Shown here piece by piece: positions 61,196 through 64,000 of a stretch of DNA of 64,000 bases; the stretch's first letter is position 1, and each line of letters opens with the position of its first letter. The notes beneath the pieces are model-generated. The model saw nothing but the letters and a program-made list of their open reading frames with translations, had not been told where the DNA came from and made no database searches. A program made the position numbers and the translations under genes. Location of the stretch: the NCBI GenBank assembly GCA_015548865.1, contig JADMXW010000026.1, positions 1 to 64,000 of the forward strand. The letters are read 5' to 3'. The stretch comes from Serratia marcescens. GTDB taxonomy: Bacteria > Pseudomonadota > Gammaproteobacteria > Enterobacterales > Enterobacteriaceae.

Positions 61196-62174
61196 CTAAA
61201 ACCCTCTTAAATTAAAACATTTATATTTTACCCGTGAATTTACTTCGGATAAGCCATTTTCAGTACCAATCATTTGGCGGAGGTTTTATATCATCTCTTT
61301 TGGATTATTAACAATGAGCACATTATAAAAAAATATCTCACTAGCAATAGCCTAAACCTATCAATTAACAAGTTGATATCAAATATTAATAAAAAATAAG
61401 ATTTATCTTACTTATGTATAAAAGAGAAATAAAAGGACAAAAAGCATAACACTGGATTTCATTAAAGTGATATAGGACAATCAAACCCCAAAAACATCAA
61501 CAACCATCCACATATTGCATAGAGAAAAAAACAACATAATTACAACAAAAGCAAATAAAATGAAAGAAAATCCAACATCCAGTTTTTTATATCGAAAATA
61601 ATTCAATAAAAAAATAAAATACCTCTCACAGCAAAAAAATGAAAAAATTACACGCGTATCAACAAATCCCAAAATGTGAATACTGGAAAATATGTGAACA
61701 TCAATTTTTATAAAAAGAAAAGTAAAAGTTGAGATAACACATTGCTTTTATTGGAGATCATTGCTTTTCAGCGATGAAAAAAATGATAATAAATATAGCC
61801 TTTAGCTTGGAGAAATAGCATGTTTATTGAAAATGAAAAATTAATTACCTACCTAAAATTCTTATAACCTATTCCAATAGGAACAACTTGCGTAACCAGT
61901 TTTGCCACGTACAGCATGATGCCCACGGAGCGTACATACAGTATATGAAGATTTCGAGCACAACCCAGGGGAAAAATACCCCTAATGAGAAGAACTCTCA
62001 TAGTGGATAACTTATGAAGCCGCAATGAAGACCAAAACCCTACGTAACTTGCGTGAATAAATTCGTCCTGCGAATTTTTAAACAAGATGCCGATGCTCAT
62101 ACTCAGCATTTTCGACCAAGAGATGACTACATAATTTCGTTTTCTTTACTGTTCAGAGATTCATCACCCCATTC
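61196..62174. other. AT-rich region without a supported gene
   Basis: About 1 kb between the pilin gene and the tRNA-Asp terminator. It must contain the flp promoter, but no sigma-70 or sigma-54 site is clear enough to call. Short hydrophobic frames occur, without ribosome sites. A diverged copy of the 34.6-kb repeat lies at 61862-61997. Confidence 0.6.
61862..61997. repeat. Dispersed repeat, copy 2 (diverged)
   Basis: Same orientation as the copy at 34.6 kb. Corresponding pieces are CCTATTCCAATAGGA with CCATCCCAGTAGGC, GGAGCGTACATACAGTATAT with GGAGCGTACACGGAGTACGT, GATTTCGAGCACAACCCA with GATTTTGAGCACAGCCCA, and CCCTAATGAG with CCCTAATGGG. Confidence 0.55.
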
Positions 62175-62214
62175 GCAAAAAAAATGCTGATATAAGCGAA
62201 CTTATATCAGCATT
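62175..62214 (-). terminator. Terminator of tRNA-Asp
   Basis: A perfect 14-bp stem AATGCTGATATAAG/CTTATATCAGCATT with a CGAA loop, followed on the minus strand by eight T. It lies 10 nt past the tRNA 3' end. Confidence 0.92.
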
Positions 62215-62223
62215 CTTTGTTAT

Positions 62224-62300
62224 TGGCGGAACGGACGGGACTCGAACCCGCGACCCCCTGCGTGACAGGCAGGTATTCTAACCGACTGAACTACCGCTCC
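62224..62300 (-). tRNA. tRNA-Asp (anticodon GUC)
   Basis: A 77-nt tRNA with encoded CCA. The minus strand starts GGAGCGGTAGTTCAGTCGG, and the anticodon arm CCTGCCTGTCACGCAGG presents GTC. The acceptor stem pairs GGAGCGG with CCGTTCC. It lies next to dnaQ as in E. coli (aspV). Its 3' end faces the tad region. Confidence 0.97.
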
Positions 62301-62433
62301 CCATTAACATACCCTTGCGAGCGGGATGAATACTAAGGTGATCCGAGTATGGCGTCAATGCTTTTTATAATCAGCTCACACCGTTTGTTTATAATTCCAT
62401 CGCAATGATGTAATCATCGCCACATTGATAATT

Positions 62434-63168
62434 TTATTGGCGCCACAAACAGCTCCCCCCTTTTTTGGCAATCAAATCCAGGCGCGCTTCATGTGCTGTG
62501 AGTTCTTCTGCGTTAGCATATATGATAGGCAAGGAAGAAGCTTGGCGCTCTATCCGCTGAACGCTCTCACTTTCTACACTGACTTGCTGATTCTCACTCT
62601 CCATGGCAAACGCCAAAGAGGTTTGTCCCCCGGTCATCGCCAGGTAAACATCGGCTAAAATTTCGGCGTCGAGTAACGCCCCGTGCAGCGTTCGTTTGCT
62701 GTTATCTATCTGATAACGATCGCACAATGCGTCCAGACTGTTCCTTTTACCCGGAAACAATTTACGTGCGACCATCAGGCTATCGGTTATCTTGCAAAAC
62801 GTTTCCGTTTTCGGGATATCTCGATTTAACATCCGGAATTCATAATCCATAAAGCCGATATCAAACATGGCATTATGGATAACCAGTTCCGCGCCACGAA
62901 TAAACTCGAGGAACCCTTGCGCTACGTCTGCATAGGTAGGCTTATCTTGCAAAAACTCATCACTAATGCCATGTACAAGGAAAGCTTCCGGGTCGACTAA
63001 TCGGTCCGGCTTGATATAAACATGGTAATGCCGGCCCGTTAAGCGGCGATTGATAACTTCTACCGCACCAATCTCAATGATTTTGTGGCCTTCATAGTGA
63101 ACGCCGAGCCTGTTCATCCCCGTGGTTTCGGTATCCAGAACGATCTGTCGTGTAATTGCAGTGCTCAT
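62434..63168 (-). CDS. dnaQ: DNA polymerase III epsilon subunit (proofreading exonuclease)
   Basis: A 244-aa 3'-5' exonuclease of the DEDDh family. Exo I is VLDTETTGMN, Exo II is ELVIHNAMFDIGFMDYEF, and Exo III is LHGALLDAEILADVYLAM with its His. The C-terminal segment that binds the alpha subunit ends GGSCLWRQ. It is divergent from rnhA with a 56-nt gap, the classic dnaQ/rnhA arrangement with overlapping promoters. Confidence 0.97.
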   Translation of the reverse strand: MSTAITRQIVLDTETTGMNRLGVHYEGHKIIEIGAVEVINRRLTGRHYHVYIKPDRLVDPEAFLVHGISDEFLQDKPTYADVAQGFLEFIRGAELVIHNAMFDIGFMDYEFRMLNRDIPKTETFCKITDSLMVARKLFPGKRNSLDALCDRYQIDNSKRTLHGALLDAEILADVYLAMTGGQTSLAFAMESENQQVSVESESVQRIERQASSLPIIYANAEELTAHEARLDLIAKKGGSCLWRQ

Positions 63169-63224
63169 CGCTTTCGTTTTATGTCAGACTTACGGTTTTA
63201 TGATTAAGGCAGAGTCTACCAGAG

Positions 63225-63698
63225 ATGACAAAGCAGGTAGAAATTTTCACCGATGGTTCTTGCCTGGGAAATCCGGGTCCTGGCGGTTATGGCGTAGTAC
63301 TGCGCTACAAACAGCATGAAAAAACCTTGAGTGGGGGCTACCGCCTGACCACCAATAACCGGATGGAGCTAATGGCAGCAATCACTGCTCTGGAAACGTT
63401 GACAACCCCTTGCACGGTAACACTGAGTACTGACAGCCAGTATGTACGTCAGGGGATCACACGCTGGATCCACAATTGGAAACTTAAAGGATGGAAAACC
63501 GCTGATAAAAAACCGGTTAAAAATATCGATCTCTGGCAACGGCTGGATGCCGCTATTCAGCGCCATACTTTGCGTTGGGAATGGGTTAAAGGCCACGCAG
63601 GTCATCCTGAGAACGAAAAATGCGATGAGTTGGCGCGTCAGGCAGCTTCACACCCTACTCAAGATGATACAGGATATCAGCAAGAGCAACCGGCATAG
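63225..63698 (+). CDS. rnhA: Ribonuclease HI
   Basis: A 157-aa enzyme degrading RNA in RNA-DNA hybrids. Catalytic residues are visible in [17 protein letters not shown] (Asp10), [10 protein letters not shown] (Glu48), [12 protein letters not shown] (Asp70) and [10 protein letters not shown] (Asp134-type). The basic handle [20 protein letters not shown] is present. Its 3' end overlaps the converging yafS gene by 22 nt. Confidence 0.97.
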   Translation: MTKQVEIFTDGSCLGNPGPGGYGVVLRYKQHEKTLSGGYRLTTNNRMELMAAITALETLTTPCTVTLSTDSQYVRQGITRWIHNWKLKGWKTADKKPVKNIDLWQRLDAAIQRHTLRWEWVKGHAGHPENEKCDELARQAASHPTQDDTGYQQEQPA

Positions 63699-64000
63699 AA
63701 TGGCTTGGCCCCCTTACGATAACTTTTAGTTACTCCAACCGCCCTACGCACTGGTAGTTTGTTGAACTTCTGACGCATAGGGGACATCGTGAGTGGGATG
63801 GTGCGCTTACGCGCAATAAGAAGCATCAAGCACCCTAACGGAGTAGAATGCGGTTCTGATGCAGCTGCCTCTTGTGGCATCTTCCATGGAATAATGTGAA
63901 ATGCCCCTTGATGCAGCACTTCATAATTAAGCAAGCTAAGCCAATCCACTATGCGCATCTGTGTGAACATACGAGCGCAGTAGGGTTGGCATTGGCGTAA
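63677..64000 (-). CDS. yafS: YafS-like SAM-dependent methyltransferase, 3' part
   Basis: The C-terminal 107 residues of a class I methyltransferase-fold protein that runs off the right edge. The match to E. coli YafS is clear: [40 protein letters not shown] and [12 protein letters not shown]. The SAM-binding half lies outside the window. Its function is unknown. It converges on rnhA, the E. coli arrangement. Confidence 0.88.
   Translation of the reverse strand, partial: LRQCQPYCARMFTQMRIVDWLSLLNYEVLHQGAFHIIPWKMPQEAAASEPHSTPLGCLMLLIARKRTIPLTMSPMRQKFNKLPVRRAVGVTKSYRKGAKPFYAGCSC

Noticed and set aside
61481-61672. A 63-aa hydrophobic frame in the region upstream of flp
   Set aside because: It starts at TTG without a ribosome site and its hydrophobic composition follows from the very AT-rich DNA.
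62224-62300. tRNA-Asp 3' end as attachment site with a duplicate at the far end of the tad locus
   Set aside because: I found no copy of the tRNA 3' sequence near 48.6 kb or 44.4 kb and no integrase gene.

Overview
The window is a stretch of chromosome from a member of the Enterobacterales. Most proteins read as close relatives of E. coli K-12 proteins, and much of the gene order is the familiar E. coli one: cdaR-degP-dgt-mtnN-btuF, erpA-clcA-hemL-fhu-mrcB-hrpB-thpR-sfsA-dksA-gluQ-pcnB-folK-panBCD-yadHG-can-hpt, yacC-speE-speD and tRNA-Asp-dnaQ/rnhA-yafS. ERIC repeats, a Tad (Flp) pilus locus and nrdHIEF placed next to speED suggest a soft-rot or plant-associated genus (Pectobacteriaceae such as Dickeya, Pectobacterium, Brenneria or Lonsdalea). 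That genus-level guess is inference; the order is not in doubt.

Layout. 0-5 kb: tRNA-Val and tRNA-Lys, a DoxX-family membrane protein, and a sulfate ABC transporter (sbp-cysTWA). 5-12 kb: cdaR, degP with a clear sigma-E promoter, dgt, mtnN-btuF, a hairpin-rich ERIC variant and a small exported protein. 12-24.7 kb: erpA, clcA, hemL, the remains of a TonB-dependent receptor with a 127-bp ERIC inside it, Fur-regulated fhuCDB, mrcB and hrpB. 24.9-32.1 kb: thpR, sfsA, dksA, gluQ, pcnB (probably starting at ATC), folK and panBCD. 32.1-35.9 kb: yadGH exporter, carbonic anhydrase, hpt and a proline-rich exported protein.

35.9-42.6 kb is accessory-looking. It holds an unrecognised 266-aa protein, a cysteine desulfurase overlapping an EamA-type permease, and a ferric-iron-type ABC permease/ATPase pair whose ATPase lacks several catalytic motifs; then yacC. 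42.7-48.6 kb: spermidine synthesis (speED), a hairpin-rich repeat, and the class Ib ribonucleotide reductase operon nrdHIEF behind two NrdR boxes.

48.7-61.2 kb is an AT-rich Tad pilus locus read right to left: flp, rcpC, rcpA, tadZ, tadA, tadB, tadC, tadD, tadV, tadE, tadF, tadG, then a LuxR-type regulator. tadG is split by a single in-frame TGA. The locus is followed by about 1 kb without genes, then tRNA-Asp, dnaQ, rnhA and the 3' part of yafS at the window edge.

The least explained material is the 36-39 kb sulfur-linked locus, the degenerate ABC ATPase, and two families of structured intergenic repeats. No CRISPR array, integrase or transposase was seen.
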